Part shown: positions 24,622-33,670 of the stretch, in pieces
How the letters are laid out: each line of letters opens with the position of its first letter
Numbering within the stretch: the first letter of the stretch is position 1
Assembly: GCA_020638795.1 (NCBI GenBank)
Contig: JACKHW010000006.1
Location: 124,001-188,000, forward strand
Direction: 5' to 3'
From: Planctomycetota bacterium
GTDB lineage: Bacteria; Planctomycetota; UBA1135; GCA-002748355
DNA length: 64,000 nt
Made by a program: the position numbers and the translations under genes
Notes under the pieces: generated by a model
The model's input: only the letters and a program-made list of their open reading frames with translations
Told to the model about the DNA's origin: nothing
Databases searched by the model: none

Positions 24622-26637
24622 TCAGTGGGCGACGAGAACGGCTTCGGGAGCGACGATGAAGCCCGCGATCGCCGACGCAGCGACGGTCAGGGGGCTCGCC
24701 AAGTAGACGAAGCCGGGCCCCGATCGACCCGGGAAATTGCGATTGATGGCGGAGACCGTCACCTGGTCGGGTCGCGTCGACACTCCTGGTCCGGCCTTGA
24801 TGCAGGCGCCGCAGGACGGGTCGATCAGCTCGACGCCCATCGACTCGAAGAGTTCGACGTAGCCCTGGTCGATCGCATAGTCGCGGATCTCCTGGCTTCC
24901 GAACTGGATGTAGAGCTTGACCCCGGCGGCGAGCCCTTTGCCCTGTTCCTTGGCGTCGCGAAGGACACGCGCATACATGTCCATGTCTTCCTTCTTGCCG
25001 CCGGTGCAAGAACCGCCATAGGCGATGTCGATCGCGACCTTACCTCCGATCTCCGCTTCGAGTCGCGAGATCGGGATGCCGTTGCGCGGGTCCCCGGGAA
25101 GCGCGACCATCGGCTCGAGGTCGTCGAGATCGACTTCGAACACAGCGCAATAGTTGGCGCCTTCGTCGGCGCGCAGGATCCGACTGCGAAGCTCGGCTTC
25201 GCTTTCGGAGCGTCGCCCGCGGAGGTACTCGATGACAACGTCGTCGGCTTCGATGATGCCCGTGAAGCCACCGGCCTCGACGGCCATGTTGGTCAACGTC
25301 GCGCGCTCGTCGAGGGACATGGCTTCGATCGCCGGACCCGCGAACTCGAGCACTTTTCCGATCCCCTGACCGGACTTGAAGAAGTCCATCGACAGGAGTT
25401 CGAGCATGACGTCCTTGGCCACGACGCCCGGCTTCAGCTTGCCCCGCAGGACGAAGCGCGCGGTCTCGGGCACGCGGATCCGAACGTCCCTCGTGAACCA
25501 GGCATTGGCCATGTCGGTACTGCCGACACCGAATGCGAAGCACCCGAGAGCACCGGCCATGCACGTGTGCGAATCGGTGCCTGCGACGAGATCGCCCGGG
25601 TTCGCGAGTTCTTCGATGACCTTGTTGTGGCAGATCGCTTCCGAGCCGACCGTCTTTCCGTCGCGCTCGACCTCACCGAAGTGGCGGATGCCCTGCGCTC
25701 CACAAAACTCTTCTTGTACGTCCTTCAGGCTCGCGGCCTGCTCGCGCAAACCGAGGTCGATGTGCGCCTGTGGCATCACGCGATCGAGGAACGTCAGGTG
25801 ATCGCGGAAGGCGAACACGCTCTCCGGGTCCTGAACACGCGCGTCCTCGCCGAGGCCGAGTTTGAACAACGACGCCGCCATCGGCGTAACGTATTCGTGC
25901 GAGAAGCGCACGTCCGTGCGCGCGAAGAGCGCATCACCCGGCTTCACCGCGGGCACGCCGAGTCGACCCGACTTGGCATCCGCGATCGCCTTGCTCGCGA
26001 TGATCTTCTCGACGAGCGTCATCGGACGCTTCGCCGTCGTGATTGCCGGCGGATGCTCGTCACCAGCGAGTCGAGCACGGTTGTATGCGAACAAGCCGCC
26101 ACGCTCGACGATCGCTGCCGAAATCTCATCGAGACCTTGCGTGAAGACGGAGATCGGAATCTCGTCGCCCGCTCGCACGCGATCGAGGACCGAGAAGTCC
26201 GTCGTCGTCAGTAGCCCGATGTTCTGGCAGTTCTGTCCGTAGATCTTCTCGATGCTCCGAGCCACGACGAGCTGCACACCAGCTTCGAGTTCGCTGTACG
26301 GAGCGGTTTCGCGCGAGCTTCCGCAGCCCTTGCTCAGGCCCGACACGATGACACCGAAGCCGCCGTTCTTGATCGCGTCCTTGGTGATCACACCGCCGCG
26401 CAGGCCGACGAGACAATACTCGGCGAGAGTCTTGTCATAGTAGTAACAGACCCACCCCGGCGTGATCTCATCGGTCGAGATGTTGTCGATCAGTTCGATC
26501 GACACGTCCCACTCGATGTCCTCACCGTCGAGTTGTCGCTGCAAGAGCTCGGGGTCTTTCGTGAGGTAGAGAATGCGTCCTTCGATCCGAACGCTCGTTC
26601 TCCCCCTGCCAGCAGAGTCGGAATTGGGTGTCGTCAC
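24622..26637 (-). CDS. Aconitase-family hydro-lyase, fused swivel (LeuD) + large (LeuC) domains
   Basis: 671 residues from a GTG at 26637. The N-terminal third is the swivel domain normally in the small subunit, with DNISTDEITPGW and GCGSSRE (substrate-binding Ser-Arg). The rest is the large catalytic domain, with AGTDSHTCMAGALGCFAFG and Fe-S ligand cysteines in GGSCTGG and DPSCGACIKAGPG. In classic aconitases the order is large then swivel; here it is reversed and joined, whereas LeuC and LeuD are usually separate. The 4Fe-4S enzyme isomerises hydroxy-tricarboxylates; context suggests 3-isopropylmalate, but aconitate cannot be ruled out. It lies 14 nt after the thiolase and 20 nt before the dehydrogenase, clearly an operon. 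Confidence 0.87.
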   Translation of the reverse strand: MTTPNSDSAGRGRTSVRIEGRILYLTKDPELLQRQLDGEDIEWDVSIELIDNISTDEITPGWVCYYYDKTLAEYCLVGLRGGVITKDAIKNGGFGVIVSGLSKGCGSSRETAPYSELEAGVQLVVARSIEKIYGQNCQNIGLLTTTDFSVLDRVRAGDEIPISVFTQGLDEISAAIVERGGLFAYNRARLAGDEHPPAITTAKRPMTLVEKIIASKAIADAKSGRLGVPAVKPGDALFARTDVRFSHEYVTPMAASLFKLGLGEDARVQDPESVFAFRDHLTFLDRVMPQAHIDLGLREQAASLKDVQEEFCGAQGIRHFGEVERDGKTVGSEAICHNKVIEELANPGDLVAGTDSHTCMAGALGCFAFGVGSTDMANAWFTRDVRIRVPETARFVLRGKLKPGVVAKDVMLELLSMDFFKSGQGIGKVLEFAGPAIEAMSLDERATLTNMAVEAGGFTGIIEADDVVIEYLRGRRSESEAELRSRILRADEGANYCAVFEVDLDDLEPMVALPGDPRNGIPISRLEAEIGGKVAIDIAYGGSCTGGKKEDMDMYARVLRDAKEQGKGLAAGVKLYIQFGSQEIRDYAIDQGYVELFESMGVELIDPSCGACIKAGPGVSTRPDQVTVSAINRNFPGRSGPGFVYLASPLTVAASAIAGFIVAPEAVLVAH

Positions 26638-26651
26638 GTGTTCGAACCGCC

Positions 26652-27851
26652 TCAGATCGCTTCGACGATCATCGCAATCCCTTGACCACCACCGATGCAC
26701 GCGGACGCGCAACCGAGCGACTTGCCCGAGCGATGGAGTTCGTGGATCAGGGTCAGGAGGAGACGGGTTCCGGTCGCACCGAGCGGATGGCCGAGCGCGA
26801 TGGCACCGCCATTGACGTTGCACTTGTCACGATCGAGACCGAGTTCTTTTTCACATCCGAGATACTGCGCTGCGAAGGCCTCGTTGATCTCGAAGAGATC
26901 GATGTCCGCAATGCCGAGATCAGCCTTCTCGCACGCGGCACGAATCGCCGGAACGGGTCCGATGCCCATGATCTCCGGCGGAACTCCGGCGATCGCGTAC
27001 GATCGGATGCGCGCCTTCGGCTTCAGGCCGAGTTCTCCGGCCTTCTTGCCCGTCATGAGGGTGAGCGCAGCCGCACCATCGACGATTCCCGATGCGTTCC
27101 CGGCCGTCACCGTGCCATCCTTGCCGAACGCGGCGCGCAGCGACGACAGCGCTTCGAGTGTCGTCTCGGGCTTGATGTGATCATCGGTGTCGACCGTGAA
27201 CGTCTTGCGCCCGGCCTGAACTTCGATCGGCACGATTTCGTCCGCGAAGACACCGTCCGCCACCGCCTTCGCACCGAGTTGGTGCGAGCGCAGTGCGTAC
27301 TCGTCTTGCTCTTGCCGACTGATCTCTTGCTTCTTGGCGATGTTCTCGGCGGTTTGCGCCATGTAGAAGCCGCAGTACGGATCCATCAACGATGCAAACA
27401 GCAGGTCCTCCAGCGGCGGTTGCGTGCCAAAGCGAACACCGTTGCGAATGCCGCGAAGCACGAAGGGAGCTTGCGACATGCTCTCCATGCCGCCAGCGAC
27501 CGTGACCTGAGCCTCGCCGAGCTGGAGCATTTGCGCCGCGTTGACGACGGACTGGATGCCACTGCCGCAGATGCGATTGACCGTCAATGCAGCGGTCTCG
27601 ACCGGGCAGCCCGCACGCAGCGCAACGTGCCTCGCGCCGTAGATCGCGTCGACGCTCGTCTGCAACGCATTGCCGATCACGACGTGATCGACCTGCTCGG
27701 GCTTCAGACCACTGCGCTCGAGGGCGGCTTTCGTTGCCGCGGCTGCGAGTTCGATGGCGCTCAGATCCTTGAGTTTGCCGTAGCCCGGAGTTCCCGAGTA
27801 CTCGGCCATGGCCGTGCGTGCCCCACCAGTAATGACGATTTCATGCTGCAT
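26652..27851 (-). CDS. Thiolase (acetyl-CoA C-acyltransferase)
   Basis: 399 residues, the usual thiolase length, from the ATG at 27851. The acylated cysteine is in NRICGSGIQ (about residue 90), the catalytic His in GGAIALGHPLGATG and the second Cys in CIGGGQG, so all catalytic residues are present. Thiolases either cleave 3-ketoacyl-CoA in beta-oxidation or condense acetyl-CoA; the direction cannot be told. It is the first gene of a unit with the fused dehydratase and the LeuB-type dehydrogenase, an unusual partnership. The etfBA genes elsewhere in the window would fit a fatty-acid oxidation role. Confidence 0.93.
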   Translation of the reverse strand: MQHEIVITGGARTAMAEYSGTPGYGKLKDLSAIELAAAATKAALERSGLKPEQVDHVVIGNALQTSVDAIYGARHVALRAGCPVETAALTVNRICGSGIQSVVNAAQMLQLGEAQVTVAGGMESMSQAPFVLRGIRNGVRFGTQPPLEDLLFASLMDPYCGFYMAQTAENIAKKQEISRQEQDEYALRSHQLGAKAVADGVFADEIVPIEVQAGRKTFTVDTDDHIKPETTLEALSSLRAAFGKDGTVTAGNASGIVDGAAALTLMTGKKAGELGLKPKARIRSYAIAGVPPEIMGIGPVPAIRAACEKADLGIADIDLFEINEAFAAQYLGCEKELGLDRDKCNVNGGAIALGHPLGATGTRLLLTLIHELHRSGKSLGCASACIGGGQGIAMIVEAI

Positions 27852-28227
27852 CGGATCGATCCTCGAGCCCGTCGCGGGCGAGACGCACTCCCGTGAATCC
27901 CGGAACCGCCACAATTGCGCGATTCGGGGCCTCCATGGGTTAGCTTCCGGCACGCTCTCGATCAAGGGTGGCGGCGGCGGCACGATGTCCTCGTGACGCG
28001 CACGGAGGCTCGTGCGGAGCGTCGAACGTCGACGCATGAGGCCGCGGTGCCATTGGCAACGCGTTCCCGTCGTCGCGATTCGAGAGTGGGAATCTTCCCT
28101 CCCGGATGCGTAACCTCCGGGATCTCCCCACGGAAAGTGGCGTGGTCGCCGCTTCACCCGCCCCCCTGTCCGGACACGATTGCTGCAGGAGCGTTCGTCA
28201 CGGACGAATTCGACGAAGGAGTCCTCG
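27852..28227. other. Intergenic region between divergent thiolase and SPFH genes
   Basis: 376 nt with no gene I can support. It must hold two divergent promoters. One 7-bp hairpin (TCCCGGA/TCCGGGA, 28100-28122, 9-nt loop) is visible. A ribosome binding site (AAGGAG) lies before the SPFH start. No RNA gene or repeat is evident. Confidence 0.6.
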
Positions 28228-28956
28228 ATGAGAGTGCGAGCTGGACGCACGAACATCTCCATCCCGATCCTCCCCGCCCTCGCGATCTTCGCGAGTGTCT
28301 TGGGCGTGTTCTTGGCCATGCGACTCGGCCGAGTCGACGCGAGCGCGATCGGCATCCGAGTGAACAACCTGACGGGCAACATCACGCTGCGCCTCGAACC
28401 GGGATCGTTCTTCTACAACAGCTTGTACGAGGACTACTACCAGATCGACAAGACACAGAAGACACTCCAGATGCGCAGTGACACCTCCGAGGACGTGCGC
28501 ATCAAGACACGCGACGGTGCCGATGTGCGACTCGACGTCGAAGTCAACTACCGGCTCCTGCTCGAAGAGCCGACGATCTTGCAGCGCGTGATCCCCGAGT
28601 CCGGCGTCGACAAGATCTTCGCGCGCGGTGATCACCGAGGCGCTGGCAACCAGGTTCTCGAGGCCTACCAGCACAAGTGGATCCGCGACTACAGTCGCTC
28701 CATCGTGCGGTACGTCTTCGGACAGTTGTCGACCGAAGAGTTCTACGAATCCTCGAAGCGCACCGAGAAAGCACGCGAGTCGGAAAAAGAGCTCAACCGC
28801 CTCCTCCACCCGCACGGCATCGATGTGACCAAGGTCGTGCCCGACAAGTTCCGCTTCTATGAGGAGTACGAACTCAAGATCCGCGAGAAGAAAGAAGCCA
28901 ACCAAGAGGCCGAAAAGCAGCAGGATCTCGCACGCGCCGCGGTCGAAGACCAATAA
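28228..28956 (+). CDS. SPFH/prohibitin-family membrane protein (HflK-like), cut short by in-frame TAA
   Basis: 242 residues from the ATG at 28228, with AAGGAG upstream. A single membrane helix at about residues 10-32 is followed by an SPFH (band 7) domain: 'IRVNNLTGNITLRLEPG', 'IKTRDGADVRLDVEVNYRL', 'VRYVFGQLSTEEFYESSKR'. Such proteins form membrane microdomain scaffolds and regulate FtsH-type proteases. The expected C-terminal coiled-coil does not end naturally: TAA at 28954-28956 falls inside a run of charged helix (EKQQDLARAAVEDQ), and coding continues in the same frame to 29382. It may be a natural truncation, a recent nonsense change (for example CAA to TAA), a sequencing error or read-through. 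Confidence 0.8.
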   Translation: MRVRAGRTNISIPILPALAIFASVLGVFLAMRLGRVDASAIGIRVNNLTGNITLRLEPGSFFYNSLYEDYYQIDKTQKTLQMRSDTSEDVRIKTRDGADVRLDVEVNYRLLLEEPTILQRVIPESGVDKIFARGDHRGAGNQVLEAYQHKWIRDYSRSIVRYVFGQLSTEEFYESSKRTEKARESEKELNRLLHPHGIDVTKVVPDKFRFYEEYELKIREKKEANQEAEKQQDLARAAVEDQ

Positions 28957-29382
28957 CGACAAGAGGTCGAGGCCACGAAGAACGCAGAAGTCGAGGTCGA
29001 AAAGATCAAAGGCACGCTCGAACGCGATCGCATTGAAGCGGAAGCCGACGCGATCAAGATCCAGAAGACCGCCGAGGCCTACGCGATCAAGACGAAGATC
29101 GACGCAGAGGCTCGCTACTACCAGGCAGAGCGTGAAGCCAAGGGCCTACTCGCCAAAGCGAAGGCCGAAGCCGAAGCGCTCCAGAACCTCGTCAACGCTC
29201 TCGCCGGCGAGGGCGGCCGCAATCTCGTGCTTCGCGAACTCGCGGACAAACTTCGGAACGCCTCGATCGACGGCGTTCCCTACGCGACATCGTCCCTGAT
29301 CCAGAAAGTGAGCGTCGACGACGCAGCGGCCGCGCGTGCGGCCGCTGCACGCACGCAGAACAGCGGAGGCACGAACCGATGA
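28957..29382 (+). pseudogene. C-terminal coiled-coil continuation of the SPFH gene after the in-frame stop
   Basis: 141 sense codons in the same frame as the upstream SPFH gene, ending TGA at 29380-29382. The translation is a charged heptad-rich helix ('VEVEKIKGTLERDRIEAEAD', 'AEARYYQAEREAKGLLAK') followed by 'LQNLVNALAGEGGRNLVLRE', just as in the C-terminal half of the next SPFH protein. There is no plausible independent start near its beginning, so it is a cut-off part of one gene. The stop overlaps the ATG of the next gene (ATGA), consistent with an originally intact, coupled pair. Confidence 0.75.
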
Positions 29383-30419
29383 AGATGCTCAACGGACTCT
29401 CGCTCGTCGTCCTTCTCGTCGTCGCCGTCTTGCTCGGCCTCAGGTCGTGCACGCTCAAGGTGCGTCCCGGCGAGGTCGGCGTGTTGACCGAAGAGTGGGG
29501 TCAGGGACTCGTCGAGGAGGACTACGGTCCGGGCTTTCACCTCGATCTCGGACCGCTGCATTCGTGGGAAGTGTTCGACACGACGGTCCAGTCCTTGTCG
29601 ATGGTCGCGCAGTCGCCGGAAGGCGCACTCCAAGTGAAGTCTGCAGACGGCGCGACCGTCACGATGGACATCACGATCAAGTTCCACATCAAGCCTGGCG
29701 AGTGTTGGGCGCTGCGAAAGGAACTCGGCACCGGCGACTCCTACAAGACCAAGGTCCGCAACGAAGCGCTCGACGCGCTTCGCGACGTGTTCGGCGGGAT
29801 GACGACCGAAGACTTCTACATTCCCGAGAAGCGCGAGGAGAAAGCGGCACTGACCAAGACCGCGTTGTCCAAGAGGCTCGACGTCTTGCACGTCTACCTC
29901 GTCGACATCCTCGTTCGCGACGTGTCGTTCGAAGAGAGCTACGAGCAGCGCATCAAGGAAGGCGCGGTCGCGACGCAACAAGCCGAAGTGAACGCCGCAC
30001 TGCGAAACGCCGCGTTCTATCGCGGTGAAACGCAGAAAGTCGAAGCGGAATCCACAGCCAAGGTGACCGTCATCAACCAGGGCCTCGAGAAGACGCGTCG
30101 CGAGTTGACCTCGGACAACGAAGTCAAGATCGCCAAGATCCAAGCCGATGCCGAACGTTACGTGATCGAACAGCGCGCCGACGCGGACTTGTTCGCTGCA
30201 GAAAAGGAAGCTTCGGCTCTGCTACTGGTCAAGAACGCCGAGGCACAGGCCAAGGAACTCCTTCAAACATCGCTGCAGGGTTCGGGTGCGAAGAACCTCA
30301 TCGCGCTCGAGGCAGCGCGCAATCTGCAGCTGACGACGTTCACCCTGTCGACCCTCGACACGGACCTTCTCGACATCGGCAAGCTTGCCGAGAAACTCGG
30401 GAGCCTGTCGGTCAAGTAG
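29379..30419 (+). CDS. SPFH/prohibitin-family membrane protein (HflC-like partner)
   Basis: 346 residues. A membrane anchor at about 5-22 ends with a Cys (RSC). The SPFH domain follows ('VRPGEVGVLTEEWGQGL', 'YGPGFHLDLGPL', 'TVTMDITIKFHIKPG'), then a long charged coiled coil from about 190 to 300, and a C-terminal 'NLQLTTFTLSTLDTDLLDIG' tail. The Cys after the helix could be lipid-modified, but the lipobox is not classical. It is the second of a coupled pair with the interrupted SPFH gene. The two probably build a hetero-oligomeric ring as HflK and HflC do, and loss of the first partner's coiled coil could impair it. Confidence 0.87.
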   Translation: MKMLNGLSLVVLLVVAVLLGLRSCTLKVRPGEVGVLTEEWGQGLVEEDYGPGFHLDLGPLHSWEVFDTTVQSLSMVAQSPEGALQVKSADGATVTMDITIKFHIKPGECWALRKELGTGDSYKTKVRNEALDALRDVFGGMTTEDFYIPEKREEKAALTKTALSKRLDVLHVYLVDILVRDVSFEESYEQRIKEGAVATQQAEVNAALRNAAFYRGETQKVEAESTAKVTVINQGLEKTRRELTSDNEVKIAKIQADAERYVIEQRADADLFAAEKEASALLLVKNAEAQAKELLQTSLQGSGAKNLIALEAARNLQLTTFTLSTLDTDLLDIGKLAEKLGSLSVK

Positions 30420-30443
30420 CTTCCCAGACGCCGTTCGAGCCGC

Positions 30444-31325
30444 TCAAGCGAGACCAGCTCGAACGCGTGCGGCGCGCACGGTGTTCTTCATCAGCATCGC
30501 GATCGTCATCGGTCCGACGCCGCCGGGAACCGGTGTGATCGCGCGCGCTTTCTCGCGAATCGCGTCGAAGTCGCAGTCGCCGACGAGCCGAAAGCCACGC
30601 TTCTTGGTCGCGTCCTCGACGCGATTGACACCGACGTCGATGACAACCGCGCCGTCCTTCACCATGTCCGCCGTGACGAAATGTGGACGACCGATCGCAG
30701 CGACGAGAATATCCGCTCGCCGGATCTCCTCTGCGAGGTTGCGTGTCCTGCTGTGGCAGATCGTGACCGTCGCGTTTTCTCGCAGCAGCAACATCGCTGC
30801 AGGTAGTCCCACGATCTTGCTGCGGCCGAGAACGACCGCGTTGGCGCCTTCGATCTTGACGTCGGTGCGCTTCAGGAGCTCGATCACGCCAGCCGGTGTG
30901 CATGGAGCGAAGCGCGCGTCAGCTTCGCGCAGCCCGAGTTTGCCGAGGTTCTCGGCATGGAACCCGTCGACGTCCTTCTCGATCGGAACGGCGGCGAGGA
31001 TCGTGGTCTCGTCGAGGTGACGCGGTAACGGTAACTGAACGAGAATCCCGTCGATTCTCTCGTCGCTACGGAGTTCGGCAAGCAGGGACAACAGCGCCTC
31101 TTGCGACGTGTCCGCCGGCAACGTGTGCCCGAACGACTCGATGCGGTCTTCCTCGCATGCTTTCTGCTTGGCAGTCACGTAGCTCACCGACGCCGGGTCC
31201 GCGCCGACGAGCACGACTGCGAGACCGGGTGTGGTGCCCCGCGCTCGAAGTTCTTCGGCTTCGCGTCTCACTTCTTCGTGGATCGCACGTGCTACCGCCT
31301 TCCCGTCGATGATCGTCGCAGTCAT
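30444..31325 (-). CDS. folD: Methylenetetrahydrofolate dehydrogenase/methenyl-THF cyclohydrolase
   Basis: 293 residues, the FolD length. It interconverts 5,10-methylene-, methenyl- and 10-formyl-THF in the cytoplasm, supplying formyl groups for purines (purH is in this window) and fMet. Tyr49 and Lys53 in SYVTAKQKACEE are the catalytic pair. DGILVQLPLP and 'PCTPAGVIELL' are signature segments, GRSKIVGLPAAMLL is the NADP-binding loop, and 'TPVPGGVGPMTIAMLM' is the C-terminal signature. It is 56 nt downstream of the secretin gene on the same strand and may be read through from the secretion operon. Confidence 0.97.
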   Translation of the reverse strand: MTATIIDGKAVARAIHEEVRREAEELRARGTTPGLAVVLVGADPASVSYVTAKQKACEEDRIESFGHTLPADTSQEALLSLLAELRSDERIDGILVQLPLPRHLDETTILAAVPIEKDVDGFHAENLGKLGLREADARFAPCTPAGVIELLKRTDVKIEGANAVVLGRSKIVGLPAAMLLLRENATVTICHSRTRNLAEEIRRADILVAAIGRPHFVTADMVKDGAVVIDVGVNRVEDATKKRGFRLVGDCDFDAIREKARAITPVPGGVGPMTIAMLMKNTVRAARVRAGLA

Positions 31326-31381
31326 GCGCGCATCATCCCGGAAACGGCTCGTCGTGCAATCGAGTCGCGGATGCTCGGTAA

Positions 31382-33670
31382 TCAGTGATCGAACTGCGGA
31401 CCTGCCGGGAGCGCCGCTGCGTCGAGACCGCTGGGGGCCGACACGGGAATCGGCTGCGCGAGCACCGAACGCACTCGATCCGCAATGACCTCGACGCCGG
31501 GCTCGTCGAGTCGGCCTCCGGACCGCATGTAGGCACGATATGCTTCGGCGGCTTCCCGAACGTTGCCGATTCTGTCCTGGCAGACGGCAAGATTGAGTGC
31601 GGCCTCCGCGAGTGGTGCGGTCAGGTTCGACGTCACGGTGAGCGCGCTCTCGAACTGCCGTCGCGCTTCGTCCAGACGTCCTTGAGCCAGGAGCGCGACA
31701 CCGAGGTTGTTGAGCACCACCGGACTGAAGGACCGTTCGAGGGACTCGCGAAACAAGTATTCTGCTCGCAACGAATCCCCGCGTCGCATCGCCACGAGAC
31801 CGAGCCCGATCGTCGCGTGCATGTCACCGGGACGGGTCGCGAGAACGCGTGCATACGCATGACGCGAATCCGCAAAGCGTCCGCGGCCATATTGAATCGC
31901 ACCGAGCACGAGCCACGCATCCGCGCTCGTGGGATTCATCGTCGTCGCACGATTCAGTTCGTCGATTGCGGACTGCGCATCCCCGCGATCGAGTGCCTGG
32001 AGTGCACGCCGAAACGCGACCCGTGCGAGTCCGAAGCGGCTGATGCGTTTCGCCTGCACGACATTGTCTCCCGTGGCCGGCTTCTCGCGGACGGTCTCTC
32101 CCTCCGCGTGAATCGGTACTCGCGGTCCATCGTCGTCCTCGACGACGTCCGCGATGCCCCCTAGCGACGACATGCCGATGTCGATCGCGGAATCGTTCAT
32201 CGGAATCGTCGATGGCCGGAACGGTTCCTCGATGCGATGAATCCTGTCGAGGCTGCGCTGCCAATCTTCGCGTTCCCAGGCCGACGTCAGGATGCGCGGC
32301 GTCAACACGATCACCAATTCGGTATCGGCACGCTCCTGGATCGTCGTGCGAAACAGGTTGCCGACGATCGGAATATCCCCGAGGAGCGGGACTTTCTCGA
32401 GGCTCTCCGTCTTGCGCTCGCTTCGTAGACCTCCGAGCACGATCGGCTGCCCGTCCGGAACTCGCAAGACGGTCGTCACCGAGCGTGTGTTGAGGATCGG
32501 TTCGGTGACGAGGTTGTCCGGCGTCGAGATGTAGCCCGAGACCTCGACGATCGAAGGCATGACGTGTGCCGTGATGATCCCGTCTTCTCCGATCTGCGGC
32601 GTGACGGAGACCGTGACTCCTGCGTCTTCGAACCGGACACTGAACTGCGTCCTCGACGCGCTGTCCGTGTCGATGATCTCGCGCGTGATGACCGGGACCT
32701 GCTCGACGACGCGGATCTGCGCCGGGACGTTGTGGAGCGTCGCGACGCGTGGACTCGAGAGCACGCGAACCTGCCCTTGTGTTTCGAGCGCATCGAGAAG
32801 GACCGAGAAGTCCCCTGCCTTGAGAAGGCCGAACCGGAACGTATCGACGCCCGCCGTCGCAGACTGACCGAGGATCGCGCCGCCTGGCAGCGTGCCCGAC
32901 TTCGACGTATTGAAGACACCGGGCAGGATCGACCAGTCGACTCCGGCCTTGAACTCCTTGCGGAGGCTGACTTCGACAATGCGTGCCTCGATCGAAACTT
33001 GGCGCGTTGCACGTCGACGCGATGCTTCGAGATAGGTCGCGACGCGGCGCACGACCCGAGGCTTTCCTTCGACCGCAACGGTACCGAGCCGGCGATTGAC
33101 GACGACACTCGACGCATTCGTGGCAACGCGCTCGAGATCCGCCTCGAGTCGATCCCAAAAGCCGGTTCCGCTCGCCCCGGCATCCCCCGTCGCGCTTCCG
33201 GATGTGTTCGAGCTGTTGGGACCGATCGCACCTCCACTCGGTGCCGCTTGTCCCGGATAGTCGACATCGAAGACCTTCGCCGTCGAACCTTCGATGCGCA
33301 GGAAGTCACCGTCCCAGCGATATGCGAGATCGTAGCTCTCGAGCAACGCTTCAAACGTCTCCTCGAGCGACGCGGTCTTGATGTCGAAGCTCGCCACGCC
33401 GTCCACTCCGTCTTCGACGAGAAGATTGACGTCGCTATCCTTGAACAACGTCAGCAGCGTGTCACGCAGCTCTGCGTCGCGCGCCGAAAACGTCTCGACT
33501 CGAGCATCATCGGAAGAAGCGACATCGAACCGCCGCGGTAGTGTCACGACGCCGAGTCCGCGGTACGAAGCGAGCGCCTCGTCGCGCATATCCACGCCGG
33601 CGTCCCCACGTGGCACTTCGTGACATGCGGCGAGGAGCAGCAACACAATCGCGGTCTTCTGGTACTTCAT
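31382..33670 (-). CDS. gspD: Secretin (GspD/PilQ/MshL-like) lipoprotein fused to C-terminal TPR region
   Basis: 762 residues. Lipoprotein signal with Cys16 (LLLAAC). A short N-terminal domain resembling N0/STN ('LFKDSDVNLLVEDGVDG') is followed by a Ser/Gly-rich linker and then the secretin domain ('VSIEARIVEVSLRKEF', 'VRVLSSPRVATLHNVPAQI', 'VPLLGDIPIVGNLFRTT'), which forms the outer-membrane channel. After it, about 250 residues form TPR-like helices ('ALDRGDAQSAIDELNRATTM', 'VVLNNLGVALLAQGRLDEA'). This tail is unusual: secretins normally end with the S-domain or just past the barrel. Last gene of the overlapping secretion operon; ATG overlaps the preceding stop. The TPRs may replace a pilotin or bind partners in the periplasm (inference). 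Confidence 0.9.
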   Translation of the reverse strand: MKYQKTAIVLLLLAACHEVPRGDAGVDMRDEALASYRGLGVVTLPRRFDVASSDDARVETFSARDAELRDTLLTLFKDSDVNLLVEDGVDGVASFDIKTASLEETFEALLESYDLAYRWDGDFLRIEGSTAKVFDVDYPGQAAPSGGAIGPNSSNTSGSATGDAGASGTGFWDRLEADLERVATNASSVVVNRRLGTVAVEGKPRVVRRVATYLEASRRRATRQVSIEARIVEVSLRKEFKAGVDWSILPGVFNTSKSGTLPGGAILGQSATAGVDTFRFGLLKAGDFSVLLDALETQGQVRVLSSPRVATLHNVPAQIRVVEQVPVITREIIDTDSASRTQFSVRFEDAGVTVSVTPQIGEDGIITAHVMPSIVEVSGYISTPDNLVTEPILNTRSVTTVLRVPDGQPIVLGGLRSERKTESLEKVPLLGDIPIVGNLFRTTIQERADTELVIVLTPRILTSAWEREDWQRSLDRIHRIEEPFRPSTIPMNDSAIDIGMSSLGGIADVVEDDDGPRVPIHAEGETVREKPATGDNVVQAKRISRFGLARVAFRRALQALDRGDAQSAIDELNRATTMNPTSADAWLVLGAIQYGRGRFADSRHAYARVLATRPGDMHATIGLGLVAMRRGDSLRAEYLFRESLERSFSPVVLNNLGVALLAQGRLDEARRQFESALTVTSNLTAPLAEAALNLAVCQDRIGNVREAAEAYRAYMRSGGRLDEPGVEVIADRVRSVLAQPIPVSAPSGLDAAALPAGPQFDH

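Noticed and set aside
24604..26214. A 536-codon plus-strand frame opposite the fused dehydratase
   Set aside because: Mirror frame of a gene with full aconitase signatures; similar shadows exist at 19939-21123 and 26628-27896.
27915..28481. Plus-strand 188-codon frame entering the SPFH gene
   Set aside because: Overlaps the supported SPFH frame; Arg/Asp/His-rich, no family.
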